From contig DEFL01000029.1 in NCBI GenBank assembly GCA_002350845.1, positions 1-21,464 of the forward strand: DNA of 21,464 nucleotides. Reading direction: 5' to 3'. Source of the stretch: Christensenella sp. UBA2853 (lineage in GTDB: Bacteria; Bacillota; Clostridia; Christensenellales; Aristaeellaceae). Both the position numbers and the translations under genes were made by a program. Below, one piece after another: positions 7,780-14,493 of this stretch. The notes below the pieces were generated by a model. That model saw only the letters and a list, made by a program, of their open reading frames with translations. It ran no database searches and was not told where the DNA came from. Every line of letters starts with the position of its first letter. The first letter of the stretch is position 1.

Positions 7780-8568
7780 TTACAAACCTTCGTGTACGAG
7801 TTCTTCACACAAGGCAGAATAGAAGGAGAGTATCTTATCTCGCTTTTTTCTGTGCACCATAAAGTCAACAATCTCTGTATGGGAAACGGATTCATCAAGG
7901 CAGTCCCCTCTGTAATGGCCAAAGATGGCGGAATCACGGGGAACAAGGCCGTCTGTCAGACGATCCTTTTCAATAAACCGGGAGAAGATGTGCGGAATGG
8001 TCATCACAAAGTCTTGTTTGCCTTTCCTCGTCTGAATGGTGGAGGAGAAGCTCTGGCAAAGGATCCCATCTGCCAGATTCATGGTCTCTGTCTCCAGATG
8101 CTGTGTCCTTTTCAGTTCTTCACAGGCAGCAAAGCTGTCCGGGTGCTGATCCCCGAGGACACGGTAAGCTGCATTCACCCAGAATGCCACATATTTGACC
8201 GCCGGCTTTGGAAAACGCAGAATAAATGAGGCAATCGGGGAACCTGCATGCGGAGTGCACAAAGTAGTCAGAGAAGCCACATAGGGAGCCATTTCAAGAT
8301 ACCGGATCATGTATTTTGCATCGAGTCCGCCTTTGGAATGTGCGATGATATTTACCTTATCAGCGCCGGTCTCACGGAGGACAGTCAGGATTTCCTCTTT
8401 CAGCTGTGCTGCGTTTGTTTTCACGGTACCAAACGCATCTACCTGGCTCTTGTACACCTCATATCCTTGAATGCGCAGAATCCGATCAATGGTGCCCCAG
8501 GATTTCATAAAAAACGTATCCCTCATAGCCAGGCCATGAACCAGAACTATGGGATAACGGGTTTTCAT
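7780..8568 (-). CDS. Alpha/beta-hydrolase, triacylglycerol-lipase-like
   Basis: A protein of 262 residues opening with the oxyanion-hole region PIVLVHGLAMRDTFF. It has the nucleophile elbow AHSKGG with Ser78, a likely acid Asp206 (LTDGLVP) and His230 (VSHTEIVD), the order and spacing of family I lipases. The sequence TLCTPHAGSPIA after the nucleophile is also typical. Start ATG 8568 is preferred because GGAGGAG stands 10 bases upstream. A longer frame from 8655 would touch the stop of the preceding gene but has no ribosome site. No signal peptide or membrane segment is seen, unlike its neighbours, so it is probably cytoplasmic or exported by an unusual route. Its substrate cannot be read from the sequence; esterase activity is likely. 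Confidence 0.88.
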   Translation of the reverse strand: MKTRYPIVLVHGLAMRDTFFMKSWGTIDRILRIQGYEVYKSQVDAFGTVKTNAAQLKEEILTVLRETGADKVNIIAHSKGGLDAKYMIRYLEMAPYVASLTTLCTPHAGSPIASFILRFPKPAVKYVAFWVNAAYRVLGDQHPDSFAACEELKRTQHLETETMNLADGILCQSFSSTIQTRKGKQDFVMTIPHIFSRFIEKDRLTDGLVPRDSAIFGHYRGDCLDESVSHTEIVDFMVHRKKRDKILSFYSALCEELVHEGL

Positions 8569-8655
8569 ACAGGTTTCACTCCTCCGAACGGGAAAGCTTT
8601 GATCTGCAAAACCACACTCTTGTCTACCAAGGACAAGCAGGGGTGGCAGATTCAT

Positions 8656-9936
8656 TCACTCAGATTGGCTGCCCGCAGTCTGCAATGGTGTATATCCCGC
8701 TTTCTCCACCAGCGTCTGCCCCTGCGGGCCGCAGATCCAATCCAGCAGTGCCAATGTGTTCTGATCCGCGTCACTGCGCGTTACAGCATAGAAGCTTGAC
8801 GCCAGGGGATAGGTCCCGTTCTCGATGCTCTCCACTGTCGGGTGCACGCCGTTAACCGCCAGAAGTTTCACATCAAAGCCTTTTATCAGGGCAGTGCAGT
8901 AGAAACGGAAAGAGAATCCAACGGCATTGCGGTGGTTCTTGTAGGCCGAAACCGATTCCACAATACCGCCCATGCCGTCCACACGGTTTTCCTTGTCGGC
9001 AGGCATGAGCGGCGTATCCCGCATGACGAAGCGCTCCAGTGCCGTCTGGCTGCCGCTGCCCTCATCCCGCTGGTAGGCGAGAATCCGGCCAAGCCCGTTG
9101 ACGCCCAGCTGGTCCCAGCGGGTGATTTCCCCCGCATAGATCCTGCGAATCTGGTCGAGCGACAGTCCATCGATCGGATTGTCCGGATGCACGAAGAATA
9201 CAAAGGCTTCTCGGCCGATGGGTGTATAAACTAGTTCAACACCTTTTTCTGCCGCATAGGCTTCCTGTTCCTCGCTTGGTCCTGCTACGAAGATAATATC
9301 ACACTTGCCGTCTACGATGCTGCGATAAGCGGATGATGTCGTACTGCATGAAACCGTCTTGCGGATGTCCCAGGGATCCTGTTCTGCCATTGTCTCCGGA
9401 TAGACAGCCTGCGCAAAGGCAGCATAGACAGGATAGAGCGCAGTCGCCCCGTCCATTCTTGGAAGTGTATCACCCTCAGCAAACCGCAGGGCGGTTTCTT
9501 CATCCAATATTGCAACCGAGCTGCCTGCTGTAAATGGCGTATAGGTTTCATACCTGAAATACTCACGAAGCGTAATGTCACGAAGGTACTGGTCATAGCG
9601 ATAACCGCCCAGGAGACCGGCCGCCGCCAATCCGGCAAGGACGAGCCAAGCAAGAAATCGCTTTCCCGTCAGATACTGGGTCATCAATCCGACCAGCAGA
9701 ACTTCACTCAAAATGCCCAGTAGGACATAACACAGCTTGATGTACCAATGAGGTTCAAACGCACAGAAGAAGAACACAAAGAGGCCGATAAACACAGCAT
9801 CTGCAATACTCAACCCGATAATTGTATCCTTCCAGGAAGAGTCGCGCAGCCTGGGTTTGCCCTGCTGTTTTTCTTTGCCCCTTTTGATTATCATCCAGAT
9901 GTTTCCGACAATAATCGCAATGATCAAAAATGGCAT
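8656..9936 (-). CDS. Membrane-anchored PstS-like substrate-binding protein
   Basis: A protein of 426 residues. Four hydrophobic segments come first (about 1-17, 38-60, 64-86, 93-112). An extracytoplasmic domain of the phosphate-binding PstS type (PBP-like) follows, with DGATALYPVYAAF (162-174), DLDQIRRIYAGEITRWDQLG-like sequence (about 259-278) and the ligand loop DEGSGSQTALERF (291-303). Classical PstS is a lipoprotein with one signal sequence and lies next to pstCAB, which is absent here. The four-helix anchor and the lone context argue for a sensing or scavenging role rather than a full transporter. ATG 9936 has AGGAG eight bases upstream. Ligand identity is inferred only from the family. 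Confidence 0.85.
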   Translation of the reverse strand: MPFLIIAIIVGNIWMIIKRGKEKQQGKPRLRDSSWKDTIIGLSIADAVFIGLFVFFFCAFEPHWYIKLCYVLLGILSEVLLVGLMTQYLTGKRFLAWLVLAGLAAAGLLGGYRYDQYLRDITLREYFRYETYTPFTAGSSVAILDEETALRFAEGDTLPRMDGATALYPVYAAFAQAVYPETMAEQDPWDIRKTVSCSTTSSAYRSIVDGKCDIIFVAGPSEEQEAYAAEKGVELVYTPIGREAFVFFVHPDNPIDGLSLDQIRRIYAGEITRWDQLGVNGLGRILAYQRDEGSGSQTALERFVMRDTPLMPADKENRVDGMGGIVESVSAYKNHRNAVGFSFRFYCTALIKGFDVKLLAVNGVHPTVESIENGTYPLASSFYAVTRSDADQNTLALLDWICGPQGQTLVEKAGYTPLQTAGSQSE

Positions 9937-9983
9937 GATCCTGTCTCCTGAACAACCGCGCTGATTTTGTCAATACATACCTG

Positions 9984-11249
9984 TCACTCAAACCTGAAGT
10001 AATCCGTATACCGCCGGATCTCCACATAACAGACCTTGTTTGCCGGTTCTCTGCTCATGATGATCACGGTCTCGTCATCAGCCTGCCAGCCGAGGAAATC
10101 ACTGTCCGCAGAGTTCTGCATCAGTGCCGCCATCATGACCGCCACTGGATCATCGTCCGAGTGCAGATCAGCACCGGCCTCCGTTAATGGCTCACCGTAC
10201 AGAGCAGTCCAAGTCTCCTGCTGCTCGGCATAGAAGGCGCCATCCTCATCCGGGGCCATGATCGTGATGTTGTACAGTGCGTCGGAGGGCAGGAAGTTGT
10301 ACTGCACAAGACTGAAACCGTGTTCTCCGTTGAACTGATACACCAGTGCTGTATGCCCTGTGGCTGCTGCAGGCTCCTGGAGAGGTTTCGCCGGCTCCAG
10401 TGTGCGGACTTCCTCCCTGGACATCCCCCAGGATACGCCATGGTATGTGAAGCGGTCACCGATCTCAGCTGCTTCTGCAGGTACCCCGTCAACTGTGGGG
10501 ACAGCATCTGCTGCTTCCGGCTGAGCCTCTTCAGTTGGGGCCTCCGTCCCTGCTTCTTCCCGCACAAAAGTCCAGACCATGCTGGTACCGTCTTCGGAAT
10601 TCTCCGTGTGGATCAGCTTCCCATCCTCCAGCTGCCACTCATCAACGGGAAAGGCTCTCTTATTGTCACCCAGCTGCATAACAGCGAACCCGACATTGAC
10701 GACCGTCAGGGTCGGAGCCGGTATACCGTAGAGCATCGGGAACATACCCGGATCAACAGGAATCTCATCCGGCAGATACAGCAGCTGCTCAAACGCCCAG
10801 GTGCCCAGCAGTGCTTCGTCCACCGGGGTGTCAGGCACCATTCCGGGTTTATCGGTTTTCGCAAGCGTCATCGCCATTCCGCTGCCCGTATCGAAGACCA
10901 GCTTGCCGTCCACAAGAGAGAGGGGGGCCTTTCCACCTTCCGCAAAGAGTTCCCCATCAACGAATTCGTAGAAATAGATCTCTGTCTGGCCGCCGGCCTT
11001 CATGATCCAGATGCCGTCAGGTGTGAACTCCATGGATGCAATCTCGCCGAAAAATGAAATCCACTGTTCGGCGGTGATAACGGTCCCGTCGCTGTCCACA
11101 TGATCCAGTTCCCAGAGTCCAGCAAGGATCTCCGGTGTGATCGCCTGCGGGGTGGCCTCAGGGGATTGCTCAGGCTCTGCAATTGCGGCAGCGCACAAGG
11201 ATATCACCAAACCAAGGATCATCAGACAGACAAGCAGCAGGCGTTTCAT
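9984..11249 (-). CDS. Secreted two-repeat lipocalin-like protein of unknown function
   Basis: A protein of 421 residues with signal peptide MKRLLLVCLMILGLVISLCAAAIA, a divergent member of the shared-leader family. Two similar beta-rich repeats follow, LAGLWELDHVDSDG (about residue 41) and LLGTWAFEQLLYLPDEIPV (about 145). They have the GxW start and mid-repeat strands of lipocalin-like domains. After a linker rich in Glu, Ala and Pro (about 232-265) comes a separate C-terminal domain beginning FTYHGVSWGMSREEVRTLE. Start ATG 11249 is chosen over an ATG two codons upstream by comparison with the sister genes. The ribosome-site block before it is the same GGAGGAGCGATGACC seen before 5991. Ligand and role are unknown. 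Confidence 0.8.
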   Translation of the reverse strand: MKRLLLVCLMILGLVISLCAAAIAEPEQSPEATPQAITPEILAGLWELDHVDSDGTVITAEQWISFFGEIASMEFTPDGIWIMKAGGQTEIYFYEFVDGELFAEGGKAPLSLVDGKLVFDTGSGMAMTLAKTDKPGMVPDTPVDEALLGTWAFEQLLYLPDEIPVDPGMFPMLYGIPAPTLTVVNVGFAVMQLGDNKRAFPVDEWQLEDGKLIHTENSEDGTSMVWTFVREEAGTEAPTEEAQPEAADAVPTVDGVPAEAAEIGDRFTYHGVSWGMSREEVRTLEPAKPLQEPAAATGHTALVYQFNGEHGFSLVQYNFLPSDALYNITIMAPDEDGAFYAEQQETWTALYGEPLTEAGADLHSDDDPVAVMMAALMQNSADSDFLGWQADDETVIIMSREPANKVCYVEIRRYTDYFRFE

Positions 11250-11277
11250 GGTCATCGCTCCTCCCACAGTGTTTCCC

Positions 11278-12141
11278 TCACCAGAATTTCCCTATATAAG
11301 AGGTATAGATTGCGTGTTCAAAGTCAATATGATCCGTTTGCGTGAGCCGGCCTCTCAGATAGAATATCTTTGTGTTTTTTGGCTGCTGAAGGCAGGCGGC
11401 CTCGCTGTATACCGACGCTTCCAGGTTGAGACCGTCGCCGTTCTCATCGGCCATCTGCGCTGCCATTTCATTCAGCAGCGAGACAGACTCATCATAGTTT
11501 GAAGCCCAGCGATCGGAATCAAAGTCCCCGTCGTCCAGCTTGACATCGATCGAGAGCAGGATCGGATACAGTTCAAATATTCTCGCATAGTCAAGTGATG
11601 CCAGCGAGATCAGCGGACCGTTCGCGCGTGCATTTTCTTCCCAGGCAGTGCATGTTTCCACATGCGCGCGTTCTTCTTCATTACTGCCCCTGAAGACTGA
11701 GCACACCCCGCCGGCAAAGCAGAAGCAGTAACTGCCTGACCTGAGGCGTCCATCAAAAAAACGTTCCACATATTGGGTATAAAAATGGGTCGAGACCTGC
11801 GTCTCTAGCCAGTCAAACAGCTGATCTGGCAGGCTTTCATAATTGTTGAGCCGGCATTGAATCACCTGCCCGCAGGCGTCTGTATAAGTGACGGACCACT
11901 CATAGTAATCGATCTCGTCCTGATGATAGCCGCACGAGCAGGTTTCGCCCTTTATATGCCTTTCAGTCCGTTCGCTCAGTACATAATCTCCGAAAATCGA
12001 TTTCAGTTCATCCGAATATATGGAAGGATAGTCATCTGTGCAGACCCGGTGACTGATAGTATGCGCAGAAATCAAATAAAACAGGACGGCAGAAATAAGG
12101 ACAGCGACAGCCGCAGCAGCCAACAGGATCCGGCGTTTCAT
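11278..12141 (-). CDS. Membrane-anchored Cys-rich protein, first gene of the minus cluster
   Basis: A protein of 287 residues. One N-terminal hydrophobic segment (MKRRILLAAAAVAVLISAVLF) with no obvious signal-peptidase site suggests a membrane anchor and an outside-facing body. Two Cys-rich patches, ETCSCGYH (about residue 65) and SYCFCFAGGVCSVF (about 136), could bind metal or form disulphides. No family recognised. ATG 12141 has GGAGG seven bases upstream; an overlapping GTG at 12144 is closer than optimal. A strong promoter lies directly upstream (12186-12214). The stop is 28 bases before the next start, so the gene begins the leftward cluster. Confidence 0.75.
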   Translation of the reverse strand: MKRRILLAAAAVAVLISAVLFYLISAHTISHRVCTDDYPSIYSDELKSIFGDYVLSERTERHIKGETCSCGYHQDEIDYYEWSVTYTDACGQVIQCRLNNYESLPDQLFDWLETQVSTHFYTQYVERFFDGRLRSGSYCFCFAGGVCSVFRGSNEEERAHVETCTAWEENARANGPLISLASLDYARIFELYPILLSIDVKLDDGDFDSDRWASNYDESVSLLNEMAAQMADENGDGLNLEASVYSEAACLQQPKNTKIFYLRGRLTQTDHIDFEHAIYTSYIGKFW

Positions 12142-12185
12142 CACGTTTCCTCCGTTTCAAGCTCCTGTTACAGGATGCCATTCGT

Positions 12186-12214
12186 ATTATATCTGAAAGC
12201 TTGTCATCGATCAA
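12186..12214 (-). promoter_or_regulatory. Sigma-A-type promoter of the minus-strand cluster
   Basis: On the minus strand TTGATC (12214-12209) is followed after exactly 17 bases by a perfect TATAAT (12191-12186). It lies about 45 bp upstream of the start at 12141. Confidence 0.75.
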
Positions 12215-12274
12215 TTCTGCCGCGGATCTGTATTCTTTACATCCATACGCCTTTGCTCTTCGCCGCTCCTTGGG

Positions 12275-12645
12275 TCAGTATCCCCATGTCATAAGCTCCC
12301 ATTGTCCTTCCTCTGTTTGCAGCAAGATCCAGCTGTATCCTGTGTATTCCGCGTCCGGATTGAGGCTGGAGCCCGGGTACGCCTCATTCTCCGTAGCCGA
12401 ATGGAAGGAAGACGTGAATACGATGCCATCTGCATAGTTCTTGCCAGTCTTGCGGCTCTCCGGACCCGCATAATACCGGTATTCGCTTGCAGACTTTTCA
12501 TCAGAGGCATAGGCGATACTGTGCAGTTCACAGCCGTACCAGCTCAGGAATTCGTTTTTGATCACTGAGATCGCAGCATCCATCTGTTCATGGGTGAAGC
12601 GTTCCGATACGCCATCATCACCCAAACCGCTATCCGGCGTTTCAT
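12275..12645 (-). pseudogene. Broken small secreted protein, leader out of frame
   Basis: ATG 12645, behind a GGAG ribosome site, begins the shared leader (MKRRIAVWVMM), but that frame stops after 27 codons at about 12562. The continuing coding sequence is in another frame: FTHEQMDAAISVIKNEF and onward, ending with SLNPDAEYTGYSWILLQTEE and WELMTWGY before a stop at 12275. This C-terminal pattern (GC-L, SLNP, WILL, W-L-WGY) belongs to a kind of small domain common in secreted clostridial proteins, perhaps DUF4829, named from memory and not checked. A deletion plus frameshift within the signal-peptide region explains the arrangement. It still has a promoter upstream. Confidence 0.7.
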
Positions 12646-12761
12646 ATCCGTTCAACTCCCTATCATACAGCACTCCTGGAGAAACATTGCTTCCATCCAT
12701 CAAACGCAGGACCTTCGTCTCCTGTTCCCGTGTTTCTCTTTTTCCCTCGACAAATGCCTTT

Positions 12762-12789
12762 TATATAGGTGTACGCCATGTGTTGTCAA
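12762..12789 (-). promoter_or_regulatory. Promoter of the broken gene
   Basis: On the minus strand a consensus TTGACA (12789-12784) and TATATA (12767-12762) are 16 bases apart, with TATAAA in the same run at 18. It lies about 115 bp upstream of the leader ATG at 12645. Confidence 0.65.
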
Positions 12790-12800
12790 AATTCTGCAAA

Positions 12801-12837
12801 AAGCAAAAAGAGCAGGGTGGCTTTTACACCACCCTGC
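12801..12837 (-). terminator. Rho-independent terminator, minus strand
   Basis: GCAGGGTGG (12812-12820) pairs perfectly with CCACCCTGC (12829-12837) around an 8-base loop. On the minus strand it is followed by TCTTTTTGCTTTTTGC. It would stop leftward transcripts from the decayed region just before the promoter at 12762-12789. Confidence 0.8.
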
Positions 12838-12947
12838 CATGAGCGTTGCCGGGAAACCGTTGCACTAAATGTTATCATCTGGTTATCAGAGCCGTCTTTC
12901 CGAGACCGAAAGTCCTTGAAAAATAAGGACATTTTGAGCTCCGGTTC

Positions 12948-13030
12948 TCATTCCCACTCGATGCAATCTAACGCTTTTAGCTTAACTCTTGTTTCTCCTG
13001 TTCGTTCTCGTAATTCTGATTCTACAGATT
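12948..13030 (-). pseudogene. Short 3' coding end, last codons like guaA (IEWE-stop)
   Basis: About 27 codons on the minus strand run from just after an in-frame TAA and end in RTGETRVKLKALDCIEWE and TGA. The final 15 bases (12948-12962) are ATCGAGTGGGAATGA, the typical 3' end of guaA (GMP synthase), a known integration site for mobile elements. The upstream residues do not look like GuaA, so this may be the element-side copy of an attachment site or an unrelated gene end. Weakly supported. Confidence 0.3.
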
Positions 13031-13050
13031 ATTTGTATTCTCCATGCTCT

Positions 13051-13096
13051 ACGGCCTCAGTTTATCATTTCTTTGTCAGCGTGATAAAGAGGCCGT
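13051..13096 (+). terminator. Large hairpin followed by TTTT, terminator-like
   Basis: ACGGCCTC (13051-13058) and TTTATCA (13061-13067) pair with TGATAAA (13082-13088) and GAGGCCGT (13089-13096), giving 15 bp with one 2-base bulge and a 14-base loop. TTTT overlaps the end of the stem on the plus strand. No plus-strand gene ends here, so its job is unclear. Confidence 0.5.
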
Positions 13097-13191
13097 TTTG
13101 CTGTGGATTACGGGGATTATTCCCCTGAAATCATTAATACTGCATGGCCGATGAACAGGCAAGTCCTTTCTTTGTTTTTCTTGGTTTCGGC

Positions 13192-13450
13192 TCAGATCTG
13201 ACTTTTCGACGCAGCGTCCTTCTTGCAGAGAACGAGCACCGAGGCAGGAGATTTCAGATTCCCCTGACGTATAACCGTTCCCTCATCCAGCAGGGGATTG
13301 ATAATAACTTTCAAAAACTGGCTTCTGCTTTTGTACTTTGTAGCAGACTGTAACGTCTTTACACGCTGCGGTCCATCCTGCAAAAGCTGCATGACCTTCT
13401 CTGCGTCCCCATCTCCTGATAAGGAGCGTCTTCTTGATAGAGCATATCAA
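13192..13450 (-). pseudogene. Frameshifted remnant of a winged-helix (RecG/AlbA-like) C-terminus
   Basis: The minus strand encodes GDGDAEKVMQLLQDGPQR and then VKTLQSATKYKSRSQFLKV followed by INPLLDEGTVIRQG. This is the winged-helix tail found at the end of AAA_4/AlbA-type, RecG-like putative regulators. The frame meets a stop just upstream at about 13455. The neighbouring frame continues plausible coding sequence (FLDLRLFDMLYQED) upstream, so a frameshift separates the two halves. No start with a ribosome site is seen. It is a relic, pointing the same way as the terminator at 12801-12837. Confidence 0.5.
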
Positions 13451-13459
13451 ACAATCTCA

Positions 13460-13787
13460 GATCGAGAAAACCTGGATAGAATTTCGCTGGACATTGCAAT
13501 AACATTTCGTAAACATTGCTTTGACCCGGGAGCTGAACAATAAAAAACAACCTGCATTGCAAAACATTGCGCCGAATCGTAATGAACATGACACGCGAGA
13601 ACATTTTAATAATCCCCGTGGTGCTGATCTTCATCCTGCGTCAGTAATTCTTTATGTAGGGGGCGGCTTCTGGAAACGCGAGGGGATAAATATTCGTATA
13701 TTGATTGATGCCAAAATGCACCGTATCATTGCGGCATCGGTCGACAGGATGTGAGCAAAATGAATTGTAACAGTTTGCATACACCCA
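13460..13787. other. Decayed stretch with no intact gene
   Basis: About 330 bp between the winged-helix relic and the promoter of the plus operon. Short open frames exist on both strands, but none has a ribosome site or recognisable family. It is probably degraded mobile or regulatory DNA. Confidence 0.5.
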
Positions 13788-13833
13788 TTGACAAGAGAAG
13801 GTGACAGTTGTACACTCAAGTAGACGGTTGTCA
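13788..13833 (+). promoter_or_regulatory. Promoter and candidate BlaI-type operator of the M56 operon
   Basis: TTGACA (13788-13793) and TACACT (13811-13816) are separated by exactly 17 bases. The inverted pair TGACA (13802-13806) and TGTCA (13829-13833) brackets the -10. BlaI/MecI operators are dyads overlapping promoters and built around TACA/TGTA; TTGTACA is present at 13808-13814. Two BlaI-like proteins are encoded downstream, so autoregulation here is likely. Confidence 0.7.
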
Positions 13834-13858
13834 TAGCGTCGAAAATGGGGGAACACCT

Positions 13859-14191
13859 GTGATTTATCTGACGGAAGCAGAACGAAGGATCATGGATATA
13901 CTCTGGGAGAAATCACCAAGGAAGCTTGAGGAAATTTCAGAGTTAGTTTCCTCAGAAAACCATTGGACGGTTCATGCGATTCAGATTCTGTTAAAGAGAC
14001 TGATTCAAAAGGAAGCCGTTCGGGAAGAAAACATACTGGGGCAGCCAGAATACTCATCGGGAAAAAGCATTCAGGAAACCGCCGTCATTTCACCGGAAAA
14101 AGCATGGTCCGGATTCTTTTGCAATGAAGCGGCCCTGCTGATCAATCCCCAAGGGAAAAGAACGGAAAAGAACGGAAAGGAAGGACAGTGA
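13859..14191 (+). CDS. Short BlaI/MecI-like DNA-binding protein, divergent C-terminus
   Basis: A protein of 110 residues. Residues 1-60 (IYLTEAERRIMDILWEKSP then the recognition-helix stretch NHWTVHAIQILLKRLIQKEAV) match the BlaI/MecI/CopY winged-helix. The remainder lacks the dimerisation and protease-cleavage region of normal BlaI and ends in a Lys/Glu-rich tail, so it looks truncated or remodelled. The full-length repressor downstream (16167-16529) shows what is missing. Start GTG 13859 has the ribosome site GGGGGA six bases upstream; the earlier in-frame ATG at 13808 lies inside the promoter. Its TGA overlaps a GTG that opens the next frame, indicating coupling. It may bind the operon operator without being cleavable. 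Confidence 0.75.
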   Translation: MIYLTEAERRIMDILWEKSPRKLEEISELVSSENHWTVHAIQILLKRLIQKEAVREENILGQPEYSSGKSIQETAVISPEKAWSGFFCNEAALLINPQGKRTEKNGKEGQ

Positions 14192-14193
14192 GC

Positions 14194-14457
14194 ATGAAAA
14201 GCATCCGAGCGCAGACGCAGGTTTATGATCAGGATCAAAGCGTAATATTGAGTCCGTTGGAATACTCCCTGTTCCAATGGCTGAAGCTTCACCGGGGAGA
14301 CGTGATTTCAAGGGAGACGCTGCTGAAAAACGTGTGGGGTTTTCAATCAAATGGAGATACGCGAACCGTTGATATGTGTGTGCAGCGCCTGAGAAAGAAA
14401 ATTAGCGCGGGGCAGATTCTGACAGTACACGGAAAAGGATACCTGATGCCTGCTTGA
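14194..14457 (+). CDS. Stand-alone OmpR/PhoB-type winged-helix protein (no receiver domain)
   Basis: A protein of 87 residues consisting almost only of a Trans_reg_C domain: ILSPLEYSLFQWLKLHRGDV, then SRETLLKNVWGF, and the recognition region DTRTVDMCVQRLRKKI, ending in the hairpin VHGKGYLMPA. The phosphorylation (receiver) domain normal for OmpR-type regulators is absent, so control by a histidine kinase is not expected. ATG 14194 has GGAAGG nine bases upstream; the GTG at 14188 overlapping the previous stop (GTGA) is an alternative. It sits between a BlaI-like gene and the protease gene and is presumably a regulator of the same operon. Confidence 0.82.
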   Translation: MKSIRAQTQVYDQDQSVILSPLEYSLFQWLKLHRGDVISRETLLKNVWGFQSNGDTRTVDMCVQRLRKKISAGQILTVHGKGYLMPA

Positions 14458-14493
14458 ATGTGTGTACATCAGGAAATGAGGAGGTTGTTCTGA

